Assembly: GCA_030827005.1 (NCBI GenBank)
Contig: JAVBJL010000008.1
Location: forward strand, 1-64,000
Origin: Wigglesworthia glossinidia
Lineage (GTDB): Bacteria; Pseudomonadota; Gammaproteobacteria; Enterobacterales; Enterobacteriaceae
Direction: 5' to 3'
DNA length: 64,000 bases
The translations under genes and the position numbers were made by a program. The stretch's first letter is position 1, and each line of letters opens with the position of its first letter. The notes beneath the pieces are model-generated. The model had not been told where the DNA came from and did no database searches. It was given only the letters and a program-made list of their open reading frames with translations. Positions 43,484 to 54,609 of this stretch are shown here, piece by piece.

Positions 43484-43514
43484 AATTAGCATTTTTTGTA
43501 ATAAAATGCTAATT
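43484..43514. promoter_or_regulatory. perfect inverted repeat AATTAGCATTTT-N7-AAAATGCTAATT in the hns leader
   Basis: 12-bp perfect arms, 7-nt loop; proximal edge 24 nt upstream of the hns ATG. Confidence 0.65.
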
Positions 43515-43928
43515 TATTTTATTTAATATCGATATTATTATTAATTAAAATTTTTTTATATTAAATTTGTATAAATTGAAAAAAATTTTAATTTTAAACT
43601 ACATAAAATTACAAAAATTTTTATTAAAATAGAATATTAAATAAGTTTATTTTTTAATAAAAACTTTATTTTTATTACAATTTAAAAAATAAAAAATTTT
43701 TATTTTAATATATTTTTCATGTATTAAATTTGGAAAATTTTTATATAATTTGAACATTTTATAATTTTATTAAAAATAATGTTTTATTTAGAGTATTAAA
43801 AAATAATTTTAATATATATTGATAAATTTATTTATAAATCAATATATAAAATTTTTTAGAAAAAATTGTTTAATTAGTTTAGCATAGTTCTTTTGTTATA
43901 GAAAACAAATATATTTTAATTAGTTTCA

Positions 43929-45410
43929 TTATAATAATGGACTAAAAAAATAAAAAAAACGTTCAATTGCACGCTGCCAGTACGGTCTTTTTATCCATTC
44001 ATTTAAGTTTAATATTGTAGAAAAAGATATATAATTCATATGTATTTTTTTTAATTTTTTTCCAAAACTACGGTTATCTACTATTAAAGTAACTTCAAAA
44101 TTTAACCACAAACTTCGCATATCTAAGTTTGCTGTACCTACTAGGCTTAATTGATTATCTACTAAAATACTTTTAGTATGTAATAAACCAGTTTCAAATT
44201 GATAAATTATTACTCCTGAGTGCAGTAGCTCTGAAAAAAATGCTCGACTAGCCCATCTGACTAGAATAGAATCATTAAGTTTTGGAATAATAATGCATAC
44301 TAATACTCCTCTTTGTGCTGCTGTACAGATAGCACGCAATAAATCGTCGCTAGGAACTAAATACGGAGTGGTAATTACTATTTTTTTTCTGGCAGAATAA
44401 ATAGCGGTTAACAATATTTGTTGCATGAAACCTTCTGAATATCCTGGACCTGATGGAATAATATGTGTTTTATAATTATATTTTGATTTATTAATTGTAT
44501 TAATTCGATCGGGTACAAAAAAAATTTTTTCTCCAGTTTCTATCTCCCAATCGCACGAAAATATAATTCTCATTGTAGATACGACAGGGCCTTCTATACG
44601 GATCATAATATCAATCCATTGTCCAACTCCACTATTTTTTTTAAAATACTTAGGATCAATCATATTCATGCTACCAGTGTATCCGATACGATTATCGATC
44701 AAAATCATTTTTCGATGTTGTCTTACATCCATACGTCTAAAAAACATTCTTAGAATATTTACATGTAAAGCTTCTACTATTTTTATACCTGCTCCACGCA
44801 TCATTTTAACGTGTATACTACGAAAAAAATTATTACTTCCAGCTGAATCTAAAATTAATCTACATTGAATACCTCTGTGGGCTGCCTTTATTAAAACTTC
44901 CGCAACTTGATTGGCCCATCCTCCTGGATACCAAATATAAAATACCATTTCTATATTTTTTCTAGCTAAATTTATATCCTTAATAACTGTACGCATCATA
45001 TCGTCAGGATGAGTTAAAATATTAATTTTATTGCCTTTTACTCCATCTATTCCTTGACGATGTTTACATAATTGAAATAATGCATGAGCAACTCTGCTAT
45101 TGTTTTTAGTAAAAATTTCTTTATAATTTTTTAAATTTTTTATTTTTTTTAGCGCAGAAATCCAAAGGATTTTATTTTTTTTAATTCTTTTTTTTTCTAC
45201 ATTTAATTCTCCAAATAATAAGTAAATTATTGTTCCAAAAAGGGGTACGATATAAATAATTAATAACCACGCCATAGATGCAGATACGGTGCGACGTTTT
45301 TTTAAAACTTTTAAAGTAACTTCTATAATTAACCACCAGTATCCTAATAATAATATCCAATTAATTATTATTAATAATATATTAATAACTGAATAAAAAT
45401 TTATGAACAT
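43929..45410 (-). CDS. cls: cardiolipin synthase
   Basis: Two phospholipase-D motifs: [19 protein letters not shown] and [23 protein letters not shown]. Confidence 0.94.
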   Translation of the reverse strand: MFINFYSVINILLIIINWILLLGYWWLIIEVTLKVLKKRRTVSASMAWLLIIYIVPLFGTIIYLLFGELNVEKKRIKKNKILWISALKKIKNLKNYKEIFTKNNSRVAHALFQLCKHRQGIDGVKGNKINILTHPDDMMRTVIKDINLARKNIEMVFYIWYPGGWANQVAEVLIKAAHRGIQCRLILDSAGSNNFFRSIHVKMMRGAGIKIVEALHVNILRMFFRRMDVRQHRKMILIDNRIGYTGSMNMIDPKYFKKNSGVGQWIDIMIRIEGPVVSTMRIIFSCDWEIETGEKIFFVPDRINTINKSKYNYKTHIIPSGPGYSEGFMQQILLTAIYSARKKIVITTPYLVPSDDLLRAICTAAQRGVLVCIIIPKLNDSILVRWASRAFFSELLHSGVIIYQFETGLLHTKSILVDNQLSLVGTANLDMRSLWLNFEVTLIVDNRSFGKKLKKIHMNYISFSTILNLNEWIKRPYWQRAIERFFYFFSPLL

Positions 45411-45684
45411 AAAAACATGCTTGATTGTTAAATTTTAATAATTTTTAAAAATTATTATTTGTTAAATTTTTAATATAACATTTCTGACATTATTTTAATT
45501 TTTTAATAAAAATTATTTTATTACTAAATTAATAATTTATTATAGATTGTATTTTTTATCGCAAATAATCTCATTTAAACAGAAAATACCAATTTTGTAA
45601 TAATTTATAAAAATTATTTTAATATACATATAATGTATTTATTTAATTTTAGTTAAATATTTATATTTATTTGTAACATATACT

Positions 45685-46455
45685 TTATAAAATTTGAATT
45701 TTTTGATTTATGGATAATATAAATAAACGATATATATATATTATTATATAGCTAGTAATAATATTATTTATTAAATAAAAAAATATTTTTATAGATATGA
45801 GAGAAGAATAAATAAATATTTGAGAAACTGTTATTAATATTATTAATTTTAGAATTAACCATAATATTATGATTGGTGTAATAGAGCGAATATTCGAAAA
45901 TGCATAATGCATACTTGTTCGCATAGCATGAATAATACCAATATTTTTATTAGAAATTAAAATCGGAGAAAAGCTAAAAATAACTAATAAAAAAATTCCC
46001 GGTATAATCATGAAAGCTATGCCACATTGTACTAAAAAAGAAACTAAAAGAATTAATGTAAGAAATTTTGGAAAAAACGATAATGCATTTAAGATTAATT
46101 GATAAAAAGTATAATTTTTTTTATTACAAATATTATAAATCATTAAAATAATATTGCTGAACAAAAAAGCATTTCCAATTAAACCAGATAAATGACTAGA
46201 TAAAGATAATTTAAAAAGTATATACTTTTGATCATTAGATAAATTTTTAAATAAATACTGCATATTATTAATAGATTCATTAACATTAGAAACTATATGA
46301 GAAAGAGAAGAGATTTCATCTAATGTGGGAAAAAAAATATAGCTAACTAAACCGCTAATTATAGCGGATATTATAGAAAAAAGTGTTATATTTAAAATTT
46401 GATTAATAAAAAAGTTCCAAGAATCAAATAGCAAATTTTTTATAAAGATAGGCAC
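45685..46455 (-). CDS. yciC: YciC family inner-membrane protein (GTG start)
   Basis: DSWNFFINQILNITLFSII...; SGLIGNAFLF; MIIPGIFLLVIFSFSPILI; synteny with cls/yciK; GGGAG Shine-Dalgarno upstream. Confidence 0.8.
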   Translation of the reverse strand: MPIFIKNLLFDSWNFFINQILNITLFSIISAIISGLVSYIFFPTLDEISSLSHIVSNVNESINNMQYLFKNLSNDQKYILFKLSLSSHLSGLIGNAFLFSNIILMIYNICNKKNYTFYQLILNALSFFPKFLTLILLVSFLVQCGIAFMIIPGIFLLVIFSFSPILISNKNIGIIHAMRTSMHYAFSNIRSITPIIILWLILKLIILITVSQIFIYSSLISIKIFFYLINNIITSYIIIYIYRLFILSINQKIQIL

Positions 46456-46596
46456 AATTTTTCTCCCTTCATTTTAAATCAAACATTTGTTTATTTAATA
46501 TATTTTAAATAAAAACACAGAGTGTTATTGGGAATAATTATTGTTTACTTTTAAAGTTTTATCAAAAAAAATATTTTATTAAAGTATATCTAAATA

Positions 46597-47355
46597 CTAT
46601 ATTTTTTTAATTTTATTAGCATCAAATCGTATTCCAGTTTTTTTATAGCTCATATCTGACATTAAATAAAGATACAAATACATAATATCTTTGGCAAGAG
46701 TACGGTTATTTTCTTTTGGAAAAGCAATTTTTCGCATTTTTGTATTTATAGATCCGGGATTGATAGAATTTACGCGAAGTTTAAATTTTGAATATTCAGA
46801 AGATAATACTTTCATTAATCCATCTATAGCAAATTTTGAAACGGCATATGCGCCCCAATGAGCTCTTCCTTTTGGGGTAATACCGGACGTAGTAAAAATA
46901 ATTGATGGATGTTTTGCTTTTAAAAGTAATGGTAAAAATGTTTGAGTAATCATGAAAGTACCATTCAAATTCACATTAATTACTTTTTTCCAATATTTTG
47001 GATTTTGTTGAATAATCGGTGCTATCTTTCCTAAAATGCCAGCATTATTTAACAAACCATGAAGACATGGAATTTTATTTTGAATTTGATTAAAAATTAA
47101 TCTATATTGATTTTGATTAAACGATTCTAAATTGATCACAAGAATGTAAATAATGGCACGTGTATTATATTTTTGCATCTCTTGTTTCACTTTTACTAAT
47201 TTATTTTTAGATTTTCCTAATAAAATAACATTTGCTCCATATTTTGTATATGTTATAGCGGCTTCTTTTCCAATACCATCACTAGCTCCGGTGATTAAAA
47301 TATATTTATTTAACAAAAAATTTTTAGTAAAAATAAATGTTTTATGATTTGGCAT
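46597..47355 (-). CDS. yciK: YciK family SDR oxidoreductase
   Basis: LITGASDGIGKEAAITYTKYGANVILLGKSK; WGAYAVSKFAIDGLM; KKTGIRFDA. Confidence 0.88.
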   Translation of the reverse strand: MPNHKTFIFTKNFLLNKYILITGASDGIGKEAAITYTKYGANVILLGKSKNKLVKVKQEMQKYNTRAIIYILVINLESFNQNQYRLIFNQIQNKIPCLHGLLNNAGILGKIAPIIQQNPKYWKKVINVNLNGTFMITQTFLPLLLKAKHPSIIFTTSGITPKGRAHWGAYAVSKFAIDGLMKVLSSEYSKFKLRVNSINPGSINTKMRKIAFPKENNRTLAKDIMYLYLYLMSDMSYKKTGIRFDANKIKKI

Positions 47356-47589
47356 GTTAAGTATATAATGATTTATGAAAATATTTTTAGGATGTAATAA
47401 AAATTATATTTTACATTATATGAAAATAGTTATTTATTTTTGTATATATGATTAAATAAAGTTTTTATTATTTTTTTCAAAATACCATTTTTTATACATT
47501 CATTTTTTTAACATAGATTATTGAAAAAAATTTAAAAAAATTAAAATTAATCAAATAAAAAATTTTTACAAAAAGTTGATTTTTTAAAA

Positions 47590-48189
47590 TTATTTATTTA
47601 ATGTAGATAGCATATGACCCATCTTTTCAGCTTTAGTATCTAAATATTTAGCGTTATTAGGGTTGCGTCCAACAATTAACGGGACTCGTTCGGTAATATT
47701 AATTCCGGCAGAAGATAACATGTTAACTTTATCTGGATTATTTGTTAATAAACGAATAGATTTAATTTTTAATAAACTTAATATTTCTGCGCATACTGTG
47801 AAATCCCTTTCGTCTGCAGCAAATCCTAATTGATAATTTGCTTCTACAGTATCAACCCCCTGGTCTTGTAAAGCATATGCACGAATTTTATTTAGAAGTC
47901 CGATGTTACGTCCTTCTTGTCGATGATATATTAAAACGCCACAAGATTCATGTGCAATGGATGATAATGCAGCTTGTAGTTGAAAACCGCAATCGCAACG
48001 TAAACTAAATAACGCATCTCCAGTTAGACATTCAGAATGTATACGAGTTAAAATTGATGTATTTTCCTCAATGTTTCCATGAAGTAATGCAATATGATTA
48101 CATTTTGTTTTAATTTCCTCAAAACCTACCATAATAAATTCCGTCCATGGAGTAGGTAAACGAGCTTCTGTAATACGTACAATTTGCAT
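47590..48189 (-). CDS. ribA: GTP cyclohydrolase II
   Basis: [58 protein letters not shown]. Confidence 0.97.
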   Translation of the reverse strand: MQIVRITEARLPTPWTEFIMVGFEEIKTKCNHIALLHGNIEENTSILTRIHSECLTGDALFSLRCDCGFQLQAALSSIAHESCGVLIYHRQEGRNIGLLNKIRAYALQDQGVDTVEANYQLGFAADERDFTVCAEILSLLKIKSIRLLTNNPDKVNMLSSAGINITERVPLIVGRNPNNAKYLDTKAEKMGHMLSTLNK

Positions 48190-48724
48190 ATTTGCTCCAA
48201 AAAATCAAATGTTTAAATAAATTACTACATAATTGTATTGATTTAAAAAAATTAATTATATTAAATATGATGTTAGCAATTAATTTATTTAAATAATAAT
48301 TTTATTATATTTTATAGTATAAAATATATAATTGAAATTAAATATATACTATACATAGTTTAATATAAATATTTTTAAAAATAAATTTATAATAAAATTT
48401 TTAATTTGATGAAAATCGTTAAAATCATAAATTATGATATAAAATAAAATTTTTATGATATACATTTTAGTTTATATCAAAAACTACATAATTTTTTTAA
48501 ATGCAAATTTAATATAAATTAATATTATAAATATTGATTACATATTTTTACTGTATAAATAATACTTAATTTTTTGAAGTCCTATAAGTGATTTATTGTA
48601 AGAACAACTATTAAATATTATTTATTGAACAGCAATCTGATTAGCAAAAATAAAAAAATATTTTTTTAAATTAAAGATAAACATATACTGATTATTTAAA
48701 TTAATATAAATTTTTACATATAAT

Positions 48725-49435
48725 ATGTTAGAAAAACAAAAACTATCTCCAATCATTGTGGCATTAGATTATTCGGATCCAGAACAAGCAATTTATTTTT
48801 CTAAAAAAATCTCTCCTATGCAATGTCAACTAAAAATTGGACAAGAACTTTTTATAAATTCAGGAGCATTTTTAATACATTATTTACATAAAAAAGGATT
48901 TAAAATTTTTTTAGACCTTAAATTTTACGATATTCCCAATACAGTAAAAAAGTCAGTATATGCTGTGACAAAATTAGATATATGGATGCTTAGCTTACAT
49001 ATAGTTGGAGGGAAAAGTATGATGCTATCTGCTCGATCCGCTCTTTCTTGTTACAAGAATCATATTCCTAAAATTATAGGCGTTACTATATTAACTAGTA
49101 TGAATAAATTAGAACTACGTCGTATTGGAATTTTTACCTCATCTATGCTTAGTTATGTAAAAAAATTATCTATTTTCGCTAAAAAATGTAAATTAGACGG
49201 TATTGTATGCTCTCCGTGGGAAGCAAAAAGTATTAGAAAATTATTTGGAAAAAATTTTATTATTGTTACTCCAGGAATACGACCTAAAACAACAAAATAT
49301 TACGATCAAAAAAGAGTTATGACTCCTAAAAAAGCAATAAAATCTGGTGCAGATTTTTTAGTAATTGGACGTCCAATTACACAATCAGACAGGCCAGATG
49401 TAATGTTAAAAAGAATTTTATCCGAAATAAATTAA
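48725..49435 (+). CDS. pyrF: orotidine 5'-phosphate decarboxylase
   Basis: PIIVALDYSD; FLDLKFYDIPNTV; VTPGIRPK; GADFLVIGRPITQ. Confidence 0.96.
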   Translation: MLEKQKLSPIIVALDYSDPEQAIYFSKKISPMQCQLKIGQELFINSGAFLIHYLHKKGFKIFLDLKFYDIPNTVKKSVYAVTKLDIWMLSLHIVGGKSMMLSARSALSCYKNHIPKIIGVTILTSMNKLELRRIGIFTSSMLSYVKKLSIFAKKCKLDGIVCSPWEAKSIRKLFGKNFIIVTPGIRPKTTKYYDQKRVMTPKKAIKSGADFLVIGRPITQSDRPDVMLKRILSEIN

Positions 49436-49544
49436 ATTTTTCAAAATTAAAAAATTTTTAAAATTATGCTATTTACAATAGTTATTTAGTAATATCAAAA
49501 TTTAACTAATTTAATTTTTTATTTTAAAAATAATTTAAATTATG

Positions 49545-50333
49545 TTATTCCTGATTATTTACTGCAGACATTATATGAAATCCACCGTCAGCATGAATAA
49601 TTTCTCCTGTAATTACAGATGATAAATCAGAAAATAAAAACGTGGCAACATCGCCTACATCATGAATATTAATTACCTTTTTTAAAGGCGTCATAGATTC
49701 ATAGTGTTTTAACATTTTTTTAAAATTTTTAATACTCGAAGCCGCTAAAGTTTTTATTGGTGCAGCAGAAATTGCGTTTACTCTAATATTTTTAGAACCT
49801 AATGAATATGCTATATAACGTACGCTAGATTCTAAAGAAGCTTTCGCAATTCCCATAACATTGTAATTTGGTATAACTTTCTCGGATCCTATATATGTAA
49901 TAGTTACTATGCTCCCTCCGGGGTTAATCATAGATTTACTAATTTTAGACATTTCTGAAAAACTGTATACACTTATATTTTGTGCATTTTTAAAATCTTC
50001 TTGAGTCACAGCATCTAAGTAATTTCCTGATAATTGTTTTGGATTTGCATAAGCAATAGAATGTAAAAATCCATCAAATGTTTTCCATGATTTTTTTAAA
50101 TTTTCAAACAAATGATAAACATCTTGTTTATTACTTACATCACATGGAAGTATAATATCGGAATAAAATTGTTTTTTTACAATGTTTTCGATACGTTTTT
50201 TTATTTTTTCATTTTGGTAAGTAAATGCTAATTCTGCTTTTTCTCTATGCATTGCACAAGCAATGCCATATGCTATAGAGTATTTGTTAACCATTCCTGT
50301 GATTAAAAATCGTTTTCCAGATAATAAATTCAT
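49545..50333 (-). CDS. fabI: enoyl-ACP reductase (NADH)
   Basis: LLSGKRFLITGMVNKYSIAYGIACAMHREKAELAFTYQ; PNYNVMGIAKASLE. Confidence 0.96.
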   Translation of the reverse strand: MNLLSGKRFLITGMVNKYSIAYGIACAMHREKAELAFTYQNEKIKKRIENIVKKQFYSDIILPCDVSNKQDVYHLFENLKKSWKTFDGFLHSIAYANPKQLSGNYLDAVTQEDFKNAQNISVYSFSEMSKISKSMINPGGSIVTITYIGSEKVIPNYNVMGIAKASLESSVRYIAYSLGSKNIRVNAISAAPIKTLAASSIKNFKKMLKHYESMTPLKKVINIHDVGDVATFLFSDLSSVITGEIIHADGGFHIMSAVNNQE

Positions 50334-50688
50334 ATTTTATTTTCCTAAAATTTGATAAATGATATTACTATTTATAATATTTTGTGTAGTATCAAAAAAA
50401 TATAATTATTTAAAATTTTTTTAAAACAAAAAATAAACTAGTATATTAAAATGTTTTAGTTTGCATAATTAATACGAAAATATGCATTTTCTTGATATGT
50501 TATGAGTAAAAAAATAATCATTTTTATACCGTCAATACATATACTATATATCAATTAACTTATAAAAATAATATATTTAATATAAATCAAATATAAAAAT
50601 ATCAATAAAATTTGATTTTATATGGTCATTTTATAATATTTATATTAAAATTAAATAATACTTATTTGTTTTTAACATAAATTTTTAT

Positions 50689-51066
50689 ATGAAACACTTA
50701 ACTAATGCAGTTAAATATTATAATTATATACAGAATCCATTGCAAAAATTTTTTTTGACTGATACTGCTGTAAAAAAAATTAAACAACTAATAATAAAAG
50801 ATCAATCTATTTTAGGTATACGTATATTACTAAAAAAATCTGGATGTGCAGGTTGGAGTTATTTTATGAGTACAGTGTTTAAATTTGTAGAAAATGATTT
50901 CATATATGAATATAAAGGAATAAAAATATGTACACCAAAAAAATTTTTGCCACTGATTAATAAGATTGAATTAGATTATATTAAAACTGGATTAAATCAT
51001 AAGTTTGTATTTAATAATCCAAATGTGAAAAATACATGCGGTTGCGGTAAAAGTATAAATTTTTAA
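50689..51066 (+). CDS. sufA: Fe-S assembly A-type carrier SufA
   Basis: LKKSGCAGWSYFM; CGCGKSINF C-terminus; first gene of the suf cluster. Confidence 0.93.
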   Translation: MKHLTNAVKYYNYIQNPLQKFFLTDTAVKKIKQLIIKDQSILGIRILLKKSGCAGWSYFMSTVFKFVENDFIYEYKGIKICTPKKFLPLINKIELDYIKTGLNHKFVFNNPNVKNTCGCGKSINF

Positions 51067-51080
51067 CGAGATAATATTTT

Positions 51081-52556
51081 ATGGAAAATAAAATTAGTTA
51101 TTCTAGTAATTTAAACAAGTGCAATATGCATTTAGATAAATATAAAGAAGGATTTACTACAAATTTAAAAACAGATGAACTAGAAAAAGGAATTAATGAA
51201 AAAATAGTACGATCTATATCTAAAAAACGTCATGAACCCGATTGGATGTTAGATTTTAGATTACAGGCATATACGTCATGGATAAAAATGCATGAACCAC
51301 ATTGGTTGCATGGACAATTTGATCCAATTAACTACAATGAGTATAGCTATTATTCTGCGCCACAGTGTGATGCATGTCAAGATAATAAAAAAAATAAAAC
51401 ACAAGCTTCTTCCAACAACTATCTTGTTCCCGAAGTAAAACATACATTTGAAAAGCTAGGAATACCTACTAAAGAAAATAATAACATAGCAATTGATGCC
51501 ATATTTGATTCCGTTTCTGTTTCAACTACATACCAAGATAAACTAAAAGAGATAGGTATTATTTTTTGTTCTTTTAGCGAAGCTATTCAAAATCATCCAG
51601 AACTCGTACGTAAATATCTAGGCAGTGTTGTTCCTGCAGACGATAATTTTTTTGCAGCTTTAAACGCCGCAGTAGCTTCAGATGGAACATTTGTATATAT
51701 TCCAAAAAATGTAAAATGTCCAGTAGATTTATCTACATATTTTCGTATAAATTCGGCTAACACTGGTCAATTCGAACGTACTATTTTAATAGCAGATAAT
51801 TATAGTACAGTAAGTTATATTGAAGGATGTTCTGCTCCGATACGTAATAGTTATCAACTGCATGCTGCCGTCGTAGAAGTCATTATATTAGATTATGCTA
51901 CAGTAAAATATTCTACCGTACAAAATTGGTTTCCAGGAAATTTTAAACAGGGAGGTATATTAAATTTTGTTACAAAACGTGCTTTATGTAAAGGAAAAAA
52001 ATCAAAAATGTCTTGGACACAATCTGAAACTGGATCTGCGATTACATGGAAATATCCTAGTGTTATTTTACAAGGAGACTATTCGATAGGAGAATTTTTT
52101 TCTATTGCTTTAACAAAAAGCTATCAACAAGCAGATACGGGTACGAAAATGATTCATATAGGTAAAAATAGTAAATCAACTATTATATCTAAAACAATAT
52201 CTTCTGGAAGAAGTAATAATACGTATCGAGGTTTAGTAAAAATCGCACCACAAGCAAAATACTCACGAAATTTCACTCAATGTGATTCGATGTTGATTGG
52301 TAAAAAATCTGGCGCACATACTTTTCCAGATATTCAAGTGCATAATGAAAGTTCCCAAATTGAACATGAAGCTACAACTTCTAAAATAGAAGAAGATCAA
52401 ATTTTTTATTGTCAACAACGCGGTATAAGCACAAATGACGCAATTTCAATGATTGTAAATGGATTTTGTAAAGAAATATTTTCTAAATTACCATTAGAGT
52501 TCGCTATAGAAGCAGAAAAATTACTTCATATTAATTTAGATCAAAGTGTTGGTTAA
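51081..52556 (+). CDS. sufB: Fe-S cluster scaffold SufB
   Basis: KKRHEPDWMLDFRLQAYTSW; YIEGCSAPIRNSYQLHAAVVEV. Confidence 0.97.
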   Translation: MENKISYSSNLNKCNMHLDKYKEGFTTNLKTDELEKGINEKIVRSISKKRHEPDWMLDFRLQAYTSWIKMHEPHWLHGQFDPINYNEYSYYSAPQCDACQDNKKNKTQASSNNYLVPEVKHTFEKLGIPTKENNNIAIDAIFDSVSVSTTYQDKLKEIGIIFCSFSEAIQNHPELVRKYLGSVVPADDNFFAALNAAVASDGTFVYIPKNVKCPVDLSTYFRINSANTGQFERTILIADNYSTVSYIEGCSAPIRNSYQLHAAVVEVIILDYATVKYSTVQNWFPGNFKQGGILNFVTKRALCKGKKSKMSWTQSETGSAITWKYPSVILQGDYSIGEFFSIALTKSYQQADTGTKMIHIGKNSKSTIISKTISSGRSNNTYRGLVKIAPQAKYSRNFTQCDSMLIGKKSGAHTFPDIQVHNESSQIEHEATTSKIEEDQIFYCQQRGISTNDAISMIVNGFCKEIFSKLPLEFAIEAEKLLHINLDQSVG

Positions 52557-52604
52557 ATCAATAAAAACGTTTTAATAGAAATATGATTTTTAGGGACAGA
52601 TAAC

Positions 52605-53333
52605 ATGTTATTAATTCAAAATTTAAAAGTTATAGTTGATAAACAACTGATTTTAAATAAATTAAATTTAAAAATAAAAAAAGGAGAAATACATGCAATT
52701 ATGGGTCCAAATGGATCAGGAAAAAGTACTCTCGCAGACACTTTATCTGGGAAAAAACACTGTATTATTTCTTCTGGAAAAATTTTATTCAAAAAAATTA
52801 ATCTTTCTCAACTTACCCCAGAAGAAAGAGCAGGAGAAGGCATATTTATAGCATTTCAATATCCTATGGAAATACCTGGAATAAATAATAAAACCTTTTT
52901 ACATACTAGCGTGAATGCCGTACGTAAATATCAAAATAAACCCCATTTAGATATTTTTAACTTTTCTCAGATATATAAAAAAAATTTAAATTTACTTAAT
53001 ATTTCCGAATCATTTATGCAAAGATCATTGAATATGGGGTTTTCAGGAGGAGAAAAAAAACGAAATGAAATTTTACAAATGATTACACTGCAGCCCAGTT
53101 TATGCATACTAGATGAAATAGATTCAGGATTAGATATAGACTCATTAAAAAATATTGCTAATTGTATAAACATGTTACGTGATAAAAATCGTGCTTTTAT
53201 TATCATTACACATTATCAGCGTATATTAAATTACATACTACCAGATTATGTGCATATATTAAATAAAGGAAAAATTATACAATCCGGAAGTTTTGAATTA
53301 GTAAAACATATCGAGGAATATGGATATGGATAA
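52605..53333 (+). CDS. sufC: Fe-S assembly ATPase SufC
   Basis: Walker A GPNGSGKST; FSGGEKKRNEILQM; LDEIDSGLDID. Confidence 0.97.
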   Translation: MLLIQNLKVIVDKQLILNKLNLKIKKGEIHAIMGPNGSGKSTLADTLSGKKHCIISSGKILFKKINLSQLTPEERAGEGIFIAFQYPMEIPGINNKTFLHTSVNAVRKYQNKPHLDIFNFSQIYKKNLNLLNISESFMQRSLNMGFSGGEKKRNEILQMITLQPSLCILDEIDSGLDIDSLKNIANCINMLRDKNRAFIIITHYQRILNYILPDYVHILNKGKIIQSGSFELVKHIEEYGYG

Positions 53334-54609
53334 ATTAAAATATAATAAATATATTGTTAATATTTTAAATCAATATCATAAATTATTTTTTTGCAAAAAA
53401 CGTTCAAATAATTCTCATAAACACTGGAACAAAATTATTAAATTCAAATCATCAAATTATTCAAAAAATATTTTTCATAGTGCGTTTTTAAAAAATTTTT
53501 TTAAAAAAACACTTTTTATACCAGAAAAAAATACGATTAATAATTCTAAATTAAATACACCTTTACTATCAGTATCGAGTTATAAATTGGTATTTTTTAA
53601 TGGTTTTTTTTGTAAAAGTTTAAGTGATAATGATTATGGAGAATGGAAAATAAAAATACAGAAAAAAAATAAAATACATACATCTCCTAAATTTTTAATA
53701 AAATCCAATTTTTTTTTGCATCTATCAGAAAGTTTAAGCGAAGACATTATCTGTATTGATTTAGAAAAAAATTCAAAAGTTTCTAAACCATTATATTTGA
53801 TTCAAATTAGTGAAGGAAAAGAAAATAACAAAATTGCTATAATAAATTCTCGTATTCATGTCAATATAAAAGAAAATGCTCGAGGAGAAATAATAGAGCA
53901 TTTTTTAGGAAATAACAACTATTCTTATTGCAATAACGTACGAACAACTTTTTTATTAGACGATCATGCTCAAATAAATTATATAAAAATTAATCTTGAT
54001 AATTTTAATAGTTATCATTTTTCTAATAACGATATCCTTTTAAATAAAAATTCTAAATTTTTTAATCACATTTTTACTTTTGGCGGATGTATTTACCAAA
54101 ATCACTCTAATATAGCACTTAAAGATTCAAATATTAATTTGCTCATTAACAGCTTATCTATTCCAAGTAGTAAACAAATTATCGATATAAATACATACGT
54201 AGATCATCAATCTTGTTTATGTAAAAGTCGACAGTTGCATAAAATGATTTTATCTGAATGTTCTAAAGGAAAGTTTTTTGGAATTATTAAAGTTGAAAAA
54301 AATGCGATAAAGACAGATGGTCATATGAAAAATGATAATTTGTTAACTAGTAAATATACTCAAATAAATACGAAGCCTCAACTAGAAATTTATGCAGATG
54401 ATGTAAAATGTAGTCATGGTGCTACCATTGGATATATAAATTCGAAACACTTATTTTATTTAAGATCTAGAGGAATTTCAAAAACAAATGCAAAAAAAAT
54501 GATTATACATGCATTTGCTTTAGAAGTACTTAAGCATATATCTAATAAATCAGTTTATGATATTTTAAATAATTTAATTATATCATTTTTAGAGAAAATA
54601 AAAATATGA
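53320..54609 (+). CDS. sufD: Fe-S assembly protein SufD
   Basis: Divergent SufD; conserved GFFGIIKVEKNA...TDGHMKNDNLL, KPQLEIYADDVKCSHGATIG. Confidence 0.94.
   Translation: MDMDKLKYNKYIVNILNQYHKLFFCKKRSNNSHKHWNKIIKFKSSNYSKNIFHSAFLKNFFKKTLFIPEKNTINNSKLNTPLLSVSSYKLVFFNGFFCKSLSDNDYGEWKIKIQKKNKIHTSPKFLIKSNFFLHLSESLSEDIICIDLEKNSKVSKPLYLIQISEGKENNKIAIINSRIHVNIKENARGEIIEHFLGNNNYSYCNNVRTTFLLDDHAQINYIKINLDNFNSYHFSNNDILLNKNSKFFNHIFTFGGCIYQNHSNIALKDSNINLLINSLSIPSSKQIIDINTYVDHQSCLCKSRQLHKMILSECSKGKFFGIIKVEKNAIKTDGHMKNDNLLTSKYTQINTKPQLEIYADDVKCSHGATIGYINSKHLFYLRSRGISKTNAKKMIIHAFALEVLKHISNKSVYDILNNLIISFLEKIKI

Noticed and set aside
50030-50070. FabI HSIAYA where E. coli has HSIGFA (Gly93 region linked to inhibitor resistance)
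   Set aside because: HSIA is common in other natural FabI proteins; no special significance without data.
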